DNA of 64,000 nt from positions 744,001 to 808,000 of the forward strand of contig JBANDB010000014.1 in assembly GCA_037576215.1 (NCBI GenBank), in the 5' to 3' direction. A program made the position numbers and the translations under genes. This DNA comes from Armillaria gallica (Eukaryota; Basidiomycota; Agaricomycetes; Agaricales; Physalacriaceae). A model generated the notes under the pieces. It did no database searches. It had not been told where the DNA came from and worked only from the letters and a program-made list of their open reading frames with translations. Positions 37,723-48,605 of this stretch are shown here, piece by piece (position 1 is the stretch's first letter; each line of letters opens with the position of its first letter).

Positions 37723-38103
37723 CGACAATAAAACGCGAGATGATAAACCAATGAGCGCGGCTCGTCGGAAGGGCTCCGGGTCGGAGCTGGCCCGATGACA
37801 AATAACTTTCAAATACAATCTCGCGACACTCTTTTGCAAGTTAATTGTACAGTATTGCAAACGAAAATTTTGTTTCGATCTTCTCATGTCCGATTGCCTC
37901 ACTGGTACGGCAGTACTCCCAAAAATTTGACAGTCTCTAAGTCGAGAAACCAAGGGGTTCTATTTCCTGAGTCCCTCGAACTGATTTCATTAGATTATGA
38001 TTAGATATAGCATTGCAGCCACTTATACCTAACGATACACAGCAATAGTACTAGAATACATGATTTAAAAACTGTCTCTAGGGAAGAGAACAGTAGATCC
38101 ATA
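37723..38103. other. Intergenic: between oxidoreductase B and the SNF2 gene
   Basis: AT-rich gap of about 380 bases beyond the end of the duplication. Only short frames; no feature recognised. Confidence 0.45.
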
Positions 38104-41100
38104 TTATTCATCACGAGGCTGAGCCCCATTCTGGTCCTTATTCATATTAAACAACTGACAGATCTTCAGAATGGGAGACAGACAGAAGGTATAATTGCTC
38201 ACAAATTTAATATCCTTCACACTGAGCTTGTGCAGCTTATTGCTTGTTCCTTCACCAAGGGCAGCCTCCGCAAGACCGACTTTGACATCCTGTAGTTTCA
38301 ACATACTAAAACGGATCGGTGTCAGAATAGATACAATCACATAGCGTCGGCTGCTTACCGTTCTTCAATGGTGTTTTCTACAACGAGACGCTTAACCCAT
38401 ACAGGCTTCACTTGCCCAATTCGATGAGCACTGAGAGTACGTCAGCAATAAGCTCTGGTACAGCGAACGAGGAGAGAGTACCGGTCATAAGCCTGCGACT
38501 CCGCTGCGTAGTTCCATGACAGGTCCATACTGACCAAAATGTCAGTGCCAAATATGTATAGTATGAGTAGAACCTACTTGACGATCCTGTTGGCCGCCAC
38601 CAAGTTCAGTCTGTATTTAGGTCAGCTTAGGTTCATATACGGCACAGCATACTCACCCAACTCCACCGCATTTCGTGCTGATCAAAATGACCTTCGGTCC
38701 TCCTGCTCCTTTGAATGTCTGTAATGTTTGGTCTCTGGACGCTCGGTCCATCTTTCCGTCAAAACGCACACTGCGAATCCCGTATCGAGAAAATAGAGTC
38801 TCGAGAAGATCGAGCATAGACGTCCCTATAAATGTATGAGCGTCATTATACTTATAAAGAGGACGAGACGTGAACAAACACTGTGAGTAGCATATAGTTT
38901 TATCTCCGCTAGCATCCCATTCCTTCAAGAGCGAGACTAGTTTCAGCATCTTTGTACTCGGCTCCATATCGTCGTCACCCTTCCGCCATGTTGCGATCAG
39001 AGCTTCTGAGGGTCCGTCCCCAACCTTGTTTGATGTCTTACGCTTTGCGGGGGAGGACTTTCCAGATGACTGATCCATGTCGGACCTTGGCTGAAGAGAT
39101 GCAGATACATCGTCTATTGTCAGATCCAACGTATCATCCTGCATTCAATCAGTATCAGTGCGTTCAGAACCGCAGGAAAGGTGCACACGTCTCGTTCGAG
39201 CTTGGTCTTCTTCTTCTTGGGCCGCATAATACTTGCAATATCAGGCAAGTCGTCATCCGAGTCTGACGCAATCCGTTCTTCTAGCGGCTTCTGTTCCTCT
39301 TCATCATCAGATATCTCGTAATGAGCAACAGCCCGTTTCAGCGTGCGTTTTCGTTTGGCATGTTTCGTTAATTCCTCATCGGTAGGTTGAAAAGCTATTG
39401 ATCTGAAAACTTTTGAATCGCTAACGTTCTGCATTTCTTTGCACGTTGGACCTAATATTTATACCGTCAAGAGAAGCCAAGAAGTGGTGAACATTGGCGT
39501 ACATGGCCGGTGACCCTTGGCAGCTGCTGCTTCGTACTTCTTCTCTGCAGCGAGGTTCTCTTTTTCGCTGCCATTTCCACTGTGATTGTTTTAGTAAACC
39601 GTGACGGGGTCGACAAAACCGTTAGCAAGACGTACAATTCGCCATTGTGAGCGATGGGAGCGTTGCGTATATCAAGGAGACAGTCAAAACACATCTCATG
39701 TTTGCATCCAAGAATTCGGCCAGTCTCGCTGGTAAGGTCTAGAAAAATTCTTTGAAAATAGCCCGAGATAGTTTAAGAGTCTTACAATCTTCACAAGAAG
39801 GACAGCTTGACCCTCCTTCTCCACCTTCCTCGTCGTCGTCGAAATCTAAGGTTTCCTCGGCGCGCGCACGAAGTAGAAACCTGGACATCAAATTAGCAAA
39901 GAGGCATATAAAGTTTGATCAGACGTACATCTTCTTAACATCGTCAACCCACTGCCGACCTTGAACTTTCAAAGCACGGGATAGTTCTTTCTCAGCTTCG
40001 CCCGCTAGTAGCATGGTGGGATCGTCATATCCATCTGTTAAAGACTTTCGTTGCAAGTAAGCTATAATCCTGTTCCGAACCTATGAAGATGCATACCAGA
40101 ATCAAATTTGGGTGACAGCACAGCTGTCGGAGCCTGAGAATCATAACCTGAGATACGATGAACATTAATGTGTAATTAAGTGGTGGATCCGTAAGCGTGT
40201 GTTACTCACCAGAACAGCGGCATGGCTAGAGGAACCATGAACACTGGCAATGGAAAACATAGTATCTGTTACTCACTTCTTGACAAGGGTCCTTTCCCTG
40301 ATAAATTTGCTGAGGCGAATCTTACTTCGAGACTCAAAGGAATTGTAAAGCTAGACAAGTTTAAGCCCACGTTACCAACATTAAAAGCTAAAATACCTCT
40401 CTTTCTTCCTCCGAAAATTTGAGGTTGACGATGGTAATGTCCTTTGGCGGAAGCTGTAAAATGGGTTTTCCTTCGAGCATGGAACCTTTCGTCCGACGAA
40501 GTAATATTGGGCGTAAAATTTGCCTGGCCCGTTCACCTAATGTCGAGATTTCCAGGCTAGGTGGCTATGAAAGAACTGGAGTTTCGTACCTGCAAGTACG
40601 GCGTCGTCGCTTTGAACACGCGCCTGAAGTGACCATGGGTTTGCTTTGAGAAGTAGATGATTTCATAATTTCATACCACGTGTGCGTTGAAGTCATTCCA
40701 ATCATTCCAGGGTCTGAAACGCCCAAACCGTAGAAGACCATAGATGTCGGCGCTAGTTCAAGGCGGTCATTACCACAAGAATAAGGGGTGGAAATACAAA
40801 AGGGTCTTACAGAGTGTTGGTGACAGGAGTACCAGTGAGCATCCACCTGTATTTAGCTTTAACATGAGCTAAGCTGATACTCGACCGCGTTGATCTGTGG
40901 AAAGTCAGTTGCGAATAGGGCCAATCAGTAAAAAAGCCACGCGTACCGATTGCGGATATATTGTGCTTCATCTGCAATGACGCGATAGAAATGTTTCTGC
41001 GCAAGGATGCCGCTTCACGCCGGAGGTCAGGCAAGAGCAATTCACGATACCGTGACGCTCACCCGTATTCAGAAAGCCACTCGGCTTCTTCTGTTGGATC

Positions 41101-42401
41101 AACATCTTTCGGGATGGCAAAATCCCCGTTGAGAGTTTGATAAGTAGTGACGATGACCTTGAATGTATTGCAGATCAGAGGGGACCGAGAGGCCAAGTCG
41201 ATGTACTTACGTCGTAAGAATCGATTTCTGACTTTTTCTACACATAGTTCGTTCATTGTGATGCGGCAACGTAAATGAACGAACCGGTACCTTAAGTTTG
41301 TCCTTGCCATGATGAATATGAACGGTAAGTGTCCCGCCTGTTTTCTGCTCTACTTCCTCCTTCCACTGCACAAGAGGTCAATGAATGCTGGTGCAGCTGA
41401 CGATATGCATTACCTGTTGCAGAAGAGCAGCAGGAACGACAATCAGCGTTGACCGGCAATCTTCGCTGTCGATATCAGGCATGTGCAAAAGCATAGTGGC
41501 GATCATCTGCACTGTTTTCCCTAACTGGATATTAGCAAAGGCGGGGCTAGGTTAGAATAAGCTAGAATACCGAGACCCATGTCATCTCTATAAACAGGGG
41601 ACGTGAATGGTACAAAACAGAGAGCATAGAAGGAGACGCACGCCAAGATGCCGCCCTTATCTTTGCTTTTTTCCTTGTCAAGCATCCTGTATACCTAAAT
41701 CAGCCAGAAAGGGACAGATATCGTGAGATGAACATACCAGGTAACACCTATCAGTTGGTGTGGTAGGAGTCGGACTTCCAGACCAGGGACAGTATCTTTC
41801 TCGCTAAGAGGAATGAATAAACAAGGTAACGGTAGCATAACGGACCGCACTCTTTGAGACCAAGGCTCTTCATAGCTGATTTGACGGTCAGCCCGTGACT
41901 GACGTTGTTTATTGCGCTAGTAACAAACTGAGCAACGAATTCGTCTAGTCTTCAAGAAAGATGAGGGTCGGTGCAGCATAAAGTAGTTCACGACGTACTT
42001 CTGCTGCTGGTCAGGTCCACCAACATCTATTGATCTAATCGGTGTCGCATCGTCGTAGTTTAGGCCAAACCCTCCAGCTCCTCCACCGATAGAACGGCGA
42101 CTCGGGCCCATTGAGCTCGACAAAAATTCCGCGTCCGCCACTGCACCATTAATTTGACTACAGCGCTACTTTGTAAGCCACAAGACTCACTTGGTTGTGA
42201 GGAAGACGTTGCGGCCTGTTTTGCGAGCGCCTCGCGTAGTGCGCGTACTCTTTCATTACTTGCAGGGCCATTCGAAGGCTGTGTGGGGCTCTTCAAGGCT
42301 GTCAGGTGTATGTTTTCAAGCAGGGACAGAGTATTTCTCACAAAGCTATCGTCCAACGCGTCCAGGAGGCGAGAATGATTCGCCTGCGCGTTTGGTTGCA
42401 T
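38104..42401 (-). CDS. SNF2-family helicase with internal RING finger (Rad5/Rad16, Uls1/Rrp-like)
   Basis: I count about 30 exons on the minus strand; the first are 42401-42191, 42140-41999, 41949-41851, 41803-41738, 41686-41642, 41587-41571 (17 nt), 41520-41414. Helicase signs in order: LEVRLLPHQLIGVTWMLDKE, GGILADDMGLGKTVQ (Walker A), VIVTTYQTL, FYRVIADEAQYIRNR (DEAQ box), YRWMLTGTPVTN, FRPWNDWNDFNAHV; then a RING: SCPSCED, GCKHEMCFDC, RPCPTCKEM; then the C-terminal helicase lobe with MLDLLETLFSRYGIRSVRFD, VILISTKCGGVG, MDLSWNYAAESQAYDRAHRI and GQVKPVWVKRLVVENTIEER. RING-SNF2 proteins act as DNA translocases and ubiquitin or STUbL ligases in repair and replication. One base seems missing at the exon start 38610 (ACTGAAC should be GACTGAAC to give GVGLNLV). 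Confidence 0.88.
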
Positions 42402-42530
42402 TGCGATCGTCGTGCGTCGCAGCAGTTGTCGGGTAAAGAGCGATGTCACGCGCGCGTGATTTTGGGTCACACTGTGCCCACTTTGAGGCAGTGGCCAAAT
42501 ACAGTCAAGCAAAGTCTCCTTCCTGGCACC
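42402..42530. promoter_or_regulatory. Divergent SNF2/VPS55 promoter (129 bases)
   Basis: Start codons of the helicase (minus) and VPS55 (plus) are 129 bases apart. The region has GCGCGCGTGA near 42449. No TATA seen. Confidence 0.5.
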
Positions 42531-43075
42531 ATGGCTGCTGGCCTCAAAAGTGCGTACATGACTCTGCTGCCATCGAGTTACTCATTATATTCCAGCTGTT
42601 ATTCTTCTCTCTTTCGTACTTGCTGTGGGATTCTTGTTGATCATATTGTCTTGTGCACTATGGCACAACTGGCTGCCGCTTCTCGTCGGTTCGTCTCTGA
42701 CTACATCTCTTTCTTCACACCATCGTGACTCCTTCTCCAATGCAGCTCTAACCTTTGTTCTCGCTCCTCTTCCTAATGCCGTCTTCTCTCACTGCGGTTC
42801 GGATGACTTTTCGAGCCACTATGAGGGCGGCGGCGGACCTATCGACCTGGGACGTTTCATTACATCTCTTGTTGTCGTCACCGGTTTCGCTCTTCCAGTT
42901 GTATTGGCACACTCTGATGTCATTACGAAGAGTGCATGTGTGATGTCCATCATTGGGGGAGGGTACGTCACCATTTCTATCTACTGCGCTACCTGACCAT
43001 CCGCGCAGATTGGTGTATGGGACGATACTGGCGTATTCAGCCGCTTTTAAACAAGATGAATCGGACTTTGACTAA
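42531..43075 (+). CDS. VPS55: Vacuolar protein sorting 55 (LEPROT family)
   Basis: Four exons: 42531-42549, 42596-42688, 42746-42962, 43009-43075; 131 aa, in phase, no indels. Vps55 works with Vps68 in late-endosome to vacuole sorting. Four membrane segments cover most of the protein: VILLSFVLAVGFLLIILSC, WLPLLVALTFVLAPLPN, FITSLVVVTGFALPVVLA and CVMSIIGGGLVYGTILAY. The family signature NWLPLLVALTFVLAPLPN and the short luminal loop between segments 2 and 3 (HCGSDDFSSHYEGGG) are present. Convergent with TRS120, 204 bases apart. Confidence 0.95.
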
Positions 43076-43279
43076 TATGATACGGAGATGGGACCCTCTC
43101 TTCGCAGTGCGATATTGAGTCATACTATATCCGGTGTACTACTTATGCAAGCACAATCTACGGAACGAAACCGTCTCCTCTGTAGTGCCGTTCTCTCAGA
43201 ACTGCCAATACTTGGCCTGCTGCGAATAAAGCGCTCGGAGGACTATGTGAGACTATAACATCCCTTGACCATGCCAATA

Positions 43280-46200
43280 TCATCCCTCTGTAACGATGGC
43301 GGTAAGCTGCGCGAGACCTTGAACCCTTTCCCGGGGTTTCCCTCCGAAAGTGTTAGCTGTCGCCCAAATGGTGAAGCGGCCATAGGCAAGGAAACACAAC
43401 GGTATGGTGATGTCGAACGAGGCCCCGCTCTTCAGTTCCCCCACTGGTATATCATTGAGGACCCCTTCATAGATAACATGCTCTGAAGGCTCCATATTTA
43501 AGTCCAATGATAACGTCAACGGAGAGGCTGTCACCATACGTCAGCTTTTCTACACAAAATTTACGAATCTTTCTACTTACCATATTGATTTTTAATCTTG
43601 ATGCGAAGATGAACGAACTCGTTTGCCTGGGTATGATATTTGCCGTTTCGATGGGGCACCTCCAACTCGTCAAATGTCAGCAAAGACATATCAATCCTCG
43701 CGGTCTCCGTGCGTAATGTGTTCAGCATCGACAGTGTCATCCGTTGTTGCCGTAATGACAGATCACCAGATCGAGTACCACCCATCTGGAAATCGTCAAC
43801 ATAATGTATGAGAAGTAAATTGTCAACGCAAGCATACCTCTTGCCATCGACATTGTAGTGACTTGAACAGTTCCTCTCGGTACCAAAAGAGCTCCTTCTG
43901 GGTTCGTTCTTCCTCATCCGATAGCTTGGATTCGGTGAGCACGAACTGTCTATCAGACAAGGTTGGTATAGTTTCGGAGACATGTTGCTGGGTCAGCAAA
44001 AACTTTCTCAGAGGGATGACAAGGCTGTTGACCGGTATCATAATTTAGTCAAGTCAGAACACTTTCGATGGGGACACTGACCGGGAAGTGGAACCAGGGG
44101 CGATGATGGTTGAGGTTTTAGCAGACGCGGCGTCTGTGACAACGAGTGAGTCATCGAGTCTTGAACCCATCAGTAGAAAGATACCTTGCTGTACTCTCTC
44201 GATAGTCACTTCGAACGGCGTCCCATAAGAGTTTCTCACTTCGATTGAGAACAAACACCAGCCGGGTATATCACTCTTTGGCAATTGGGATTTCTCAGGT
44301 CTACTGTCGTCATCGTGCAAAGGCAATGGGAGAATGTCCATCGCTTGACAGTCCAGCATATGGTACACGGTGACCATGAGCGGATACGATAACTGACGAG
44401 TGTGAAATACTTCTGGGGGAGTTTCCGAGTTGCGTTCTATGCAAGCGTACGTGGCGTGTATGGTACCGCTGGTGCTGCAGAGCATGATTAGAGAATGACT
44501 TCTTTGCTGAAACAATTGCATACCATCCGACTTTCCCTAAACATTGCACAGTCAATGTTAGTTTGCCGCCTGGAGTAATAGTTCGACTTTCGTCCTCATT
44601 CCATGAGAATAGCGGTCGATGTATCAGATTGTACTCCGTTTCGTAAGTATCGAAGGTAGACAGGGAGCCTTCAGCGAGAGCCTGCTGAGCGGGGGCAATT
44701 GTAGAGTCATCAAATACCAATCTCAGGAAATCAACTGGCAGGGAGGAGACATTCTCTACTGTTAACCGAATGGTAGACCTAAAGTTAATCAGAACAGGCC
44801 CCGGCAGAGACACGGCCAGCTCACCTCTCTCCATCGTACAGCATCAAGGCCCCGTGCGCCACTGACGTCCGTCGGATGCGCAGGAGGGGCTGTTCGGGAA
44901 CAACTTTACATTCCAAAAATCCGGGGATCAACTTAGACGGCGGTCTTGCCAATTGCGTGCTCCCACGCTTCGAGGCCTTTTCCCAAGGGAATGCATCTAA
45001 TCCAGAGTATTTCGACCGACCCATCTCGCATTGTAATGCCCCGCGTCTCCGCGCTCGTCGCTCCAGTTCTTCATCAGTAGCAAGAGGAATGACAAATTCG
45101 CGAGGGGCCCCTGCGGGTGCCTGGACGGTGCATCCTCGAATTGTCAGTGTGCCACTTTGGGTAGCCTTTCCAGAAATGATAACTCGATAATCTGATTCAG
45201 GGGGAATCAGTACTCGCGTCGGCGTCGATTCAAATGGTACACCGGTGGTGCTGCTTGGACCTTAGATACGTGAATGAAGAAAATGACAATCTACGAACCT
45301 GAGGGATAGAGAATCGAGTTCAAGGTTGAATATATAGGGGTTCTGGAGCTCGATTACGAATTCGAGTACTTCGTTCTGCACGACCATAGTTTGACTCGGC
45401 TGGTGCAACGAGATCAGTACTAATATGAGATAATAATATGCATTGACTTACTTGACCAAATGCTGCTTGTCGAGGGTTATATAGAAAAGGGTTTTTACCT
45501 CCGGTGAGAATGGGGTTCACCTCACTGGACCTTGGCCGAAGCGCGGACATGGGTTTCTCGTTTGGTAGACGAATAAGAGGTAGTCTAGTAAAGTCAACAT
45601 TAGACGTCGCCTGGAAAGGTAGAATTCAAACATACGGTGCTACAGATATGCTGGTGATTGGATTCCCTGTCCAGTATTCCATCAATCTTGTGTCCCCACG
45701 TCGCCGTGCTGTTAACAACGCCTCCCGAGCAGTCTTGGAAAAATGATACTGATCGCCAGCTTCCAGCACTTCTTGAAGAGTCTTCAGAGAAGACAAGGCA
45801 AATTGAGCAACGACCAGATAATCTAACACAAAAAATAAGTACATAAAATAATTACAATTTTATGCACTAACCTGGTAATGCTTCCGCAACGGCCACCGCT
45901 TCTCGGACAACACCAACTTGCAGCTCAGGCCAGCCGAAGGGCTCTCGGGGTTGATAGTCGTCATCCGGTTCATTAGCATCCGTTGAGCAACAAGTGCTGT
46001 CCGCATCAACGATCTTTACAGCATCTAAATCAATACCAAGGACCTTGCAAAGGTGAGTGAGAAGCTTCAAAATGCTGTGATTTCCCTCTGTACTTTCGTT
46101 CACCCTCACCCCAACCTGAGCGCTGTCTGGTACTGGTGGCGTAGTAGCATCTGTCGTTGAAGTCTGTGCACCTTCATCAAGACTATACGACGCCGTAGCA

Positions 46201-47952
46201 ATACCATCCTCATCTCTACCACAGACAATTAGGTCAAGGACACACCCAAGGACCTCTCGCAAAATGTATGCCTCTTTTCGTCTGAACCCCAAGCAGGAGT
46301 ATAAGGCAGCCACCGTTTCTAAAACGCCAATTCGCTCCCTAGCGTCCAAGTGTAACAACCAGGGACCATGAGCCTGAGCAATAACAGAGGCTATAGATAC
46401 GCGCGATATGCCCGAAATTGAACTTAAACGTTCTAAATGTGACCATGAATTACGGTCTTCATAGGATATCGTAGGCGGGAGGTAAGGTGTTGTTCCAGGT
46501 TGCAACATGGTTGTAAAAGCGAGCGGGCCCCATCCTTTGGCGGACCACACAGAGAAGAGAAGAGAAGAATGTCGAAGCACGCAACAGCAATAAAGATACG
46601 CAACAAGTGAGTGATGGTCCATGTCGGCGATGGGTGTCTTGTAATACAGCGAAGTGGCTTGGGTCAGTTTATCGGCAACATCAGCCCAGGGATCACGGGA
46701 GGTGGCGCTCGTAGATGTTTGCTGATATAGGAAAGTCAGAGAAAAGAATACTGGGAACGAGATGAACAGACTAGTCCATGTCCGGCCGACCAGGCATCAA
46801 GGATAGATATCGTGGCAAGACCCTCTAACGCGGAAGCTTGCCACACTGGATCGGGTGTCGCTCTGAACAGTTGAAGTGATTCAGTATACCTGTCACCGAT
46901 GAGAATATTGGGGCAAAAACCGGTTAAAAGACCTACCATACACCGGCATCTTCTGTTCTGCCTGCGAGGGTAAAGAAATCGCCTAATACTTTGAACAATC
47001 GTCCAGGAGATGAGACAGCGCCAATACTGCTTAGCCGCTTCTTTGAGGCAGGAACTGTGATGGTGGATTGCCGATGACCCGCAGACGAAGTTCGTTTCAT
47101 GGATGCAGATGACGCTAGGGTGAATCCAGACTTCGACATGTCGGGTGAACTGTTGTGTGATGATAGAGGCGGTAAAGCATCATGTATCCGATTCCCATTC
47201 AAAGGCGTGGGGAGTTCAGATAGCGGAGGGAGGACCGGTAAGAGTGATGAGTTGAGATATTCATTTCCCAATGGACTTTCGAGAGCTTGAACCTGTGCCT
47301 TTCTGTTAAGCTAACCCGACAACGGAAAATGTTAAGGCATACAAGCACTCCGAATTCACCCAGGACATTCGAACACAAATCGGCTATAAGCGTACCGAGG
47401 TATATCTTCTTATTACCCATCATACTTGGAATCACGGCTAAACCTGGAAGACTGTCACCCAGATTCGTACTGTTGTTGCCGTCGCCTTCTTCGAAAACGA
47501 AACAGCTCCTGGCAAGTGGGAACACAAACTCTGCTGGAAAGAGGTCGAGCAGGGTGCCATGGAACTGGGCAAGGACAGAAGGAAGCGTGTCCTCGGGTGC
47601 ACATGAAGCGATTCCAATGACGGCCAGTGGGAAATGAGACGGCCGCAACAACGAGAGGGGTATATGCGAATTAGGAGGCGGATGGGTTGGAAAGCTCAAA
47701 TGGAGATGGCCCGTCGACAGAGGGTTAGGCATGAACCGAGCTAGAATTACAATGGGCCTTGTATTCTTCGATAGCATATAACATGCACGCACCTCTCTCG
47801 TCCTTGCTATCCACAGGTATATCCCCAAGTCTAATGGCCTCGAAGTTGCGAATCTCCGTGACATATTTATCGAAGGTCGGCTGAGATATGGAGCCAACTG
47901 GTACTAAGAGGATTTGGACATGCGCTAGTGAAGCAAAGACATGAGTATCCAT
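43280..47952 (-). CDS. TRS120: TRAPPII complex subunit Trs120 (TRAPPC9)
   Basis: Multi-exon gene; exon borders were checked only at the ends. Trs120 makes TRAPPII specific for the Golgi/endosome Rab Ypt31/32. Starts MDTHVFASLAHVQILLVPVG, followed by ISQPTFDKYVTEIRNFEAIR and DIPVDSKDERA across intron 1, which is the conserved N-terminal domain. Further on: FPLAVIGIAS, a Ser-rich insert (LPPLSSHNSSPDMSKSG), LFKVLGDFFTLAGRTEDAG (TPR-like helices), DPVWQASALEGLATISILDA and SWSHLERLSSISGISR. The C-terminal half is beta-rich Ig-like (TVENVSSLPVDFLRLVFDDS, EFVIELQNPYIFNLEL-like strands) and ends FGGKPRERVQGLAQL. Length over 1,300 aa fits the family. Small indels inside cannot be excluded. Confidence 0.9.
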
Positions 47953-48117
47953 GCGACGAGCGTCTAGGCTCTCCTGGGACGGATACCGCTGCTCACAACG
48001 ACGGTGGAGACAGCGATCAGTTGATCTTTTTTTTGCCGGTGAAAGTGGTGGGAAATGAAGTCAACGCGTCGCCTGCTTTGGTCACTCGATCAACTTTACT
48101 TCCACGTTCGTACTCCA
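47953..48117. promoter_or_regulatory. Divergent TRS120/DPM2 promoter (165 bases)
   Basis: Start codons of TRS120 (minus, 47952) and DPM2 (plus, 48118) face away from each other. Contains a T8 run (GATCTTTTTTTTGCC) near 48027 and no TATA. Confidence 0.5.
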
Positions 48118-48495
48118 ATGGTACGACCGATACCAGCCTTTGTCTACTGTTATAGTCAGGACTGAAGATTTTTTGATTACAGGGAACAAGCGATAAAGCA
48201 CTGGGAGGGGCAATGCTGCTGGCAGCAGCCGTTGTATTCACGTATTATACGACTTGGGCAATATTGCTCGTGCGTGGCGTTTCTGTCTCTCTCTTTTGTA
48301 TACTCACCAGAAAATCAGCCCTTTTTCGATCCTGCCAGTCAAATACACGATTTCTTCCCCGCTCGAGAATGGGCTGTCCGGCTACCTGCCTTCATCCTGG
48401 TTGTCGGGCTATCAGTCATTGGCTTTTTCATAGGGTCCACCGTCATCAAAGAGAAGCGAAAACAGGCTCAAAAAGCCCGACTACGCACTGCCTAA
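48118..48495 (+). CDS. DPM2: Dolichol-phosphate mannosyltransferase subunit 2, start codon alone in exon 1
   Basis: Three exons: 48118-48120, 48183-48269, 48319-48495; 88 aa. Dpm2 stabilises the Dpm1 catalytic subunit in the ER membrane, supplying mannose for N-glycans and GPI anchors. Exon 1 codes only the ATG: GTACGA follows at once, and the 62-nt intron ends GATTACAG before GGAACAAGC. Protein: MGTSDKALGGAMLLAAAVVF, first membrane segment ending YYTTWAILL, then PFFDPASQIHDFFPAREWAV and the second segment FILVVGLSVIGFFIG, closing with a basic tail KEKRKQAQKARLRTA. SDKALGGAML and FPxREWAV are family signatures and length is normal. Confidence 0.92.
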
Positions 48496-48605
48496 CCATA
48501 GCTAGGTGTGTGATTACACTGGAGGCTTCTTCGACGTTGTCTTAATGTGTCGTCGTTAGACTATCCCAAATCTTGCAATGCATTATTATATTCTACAGAT
48601 ACTAT

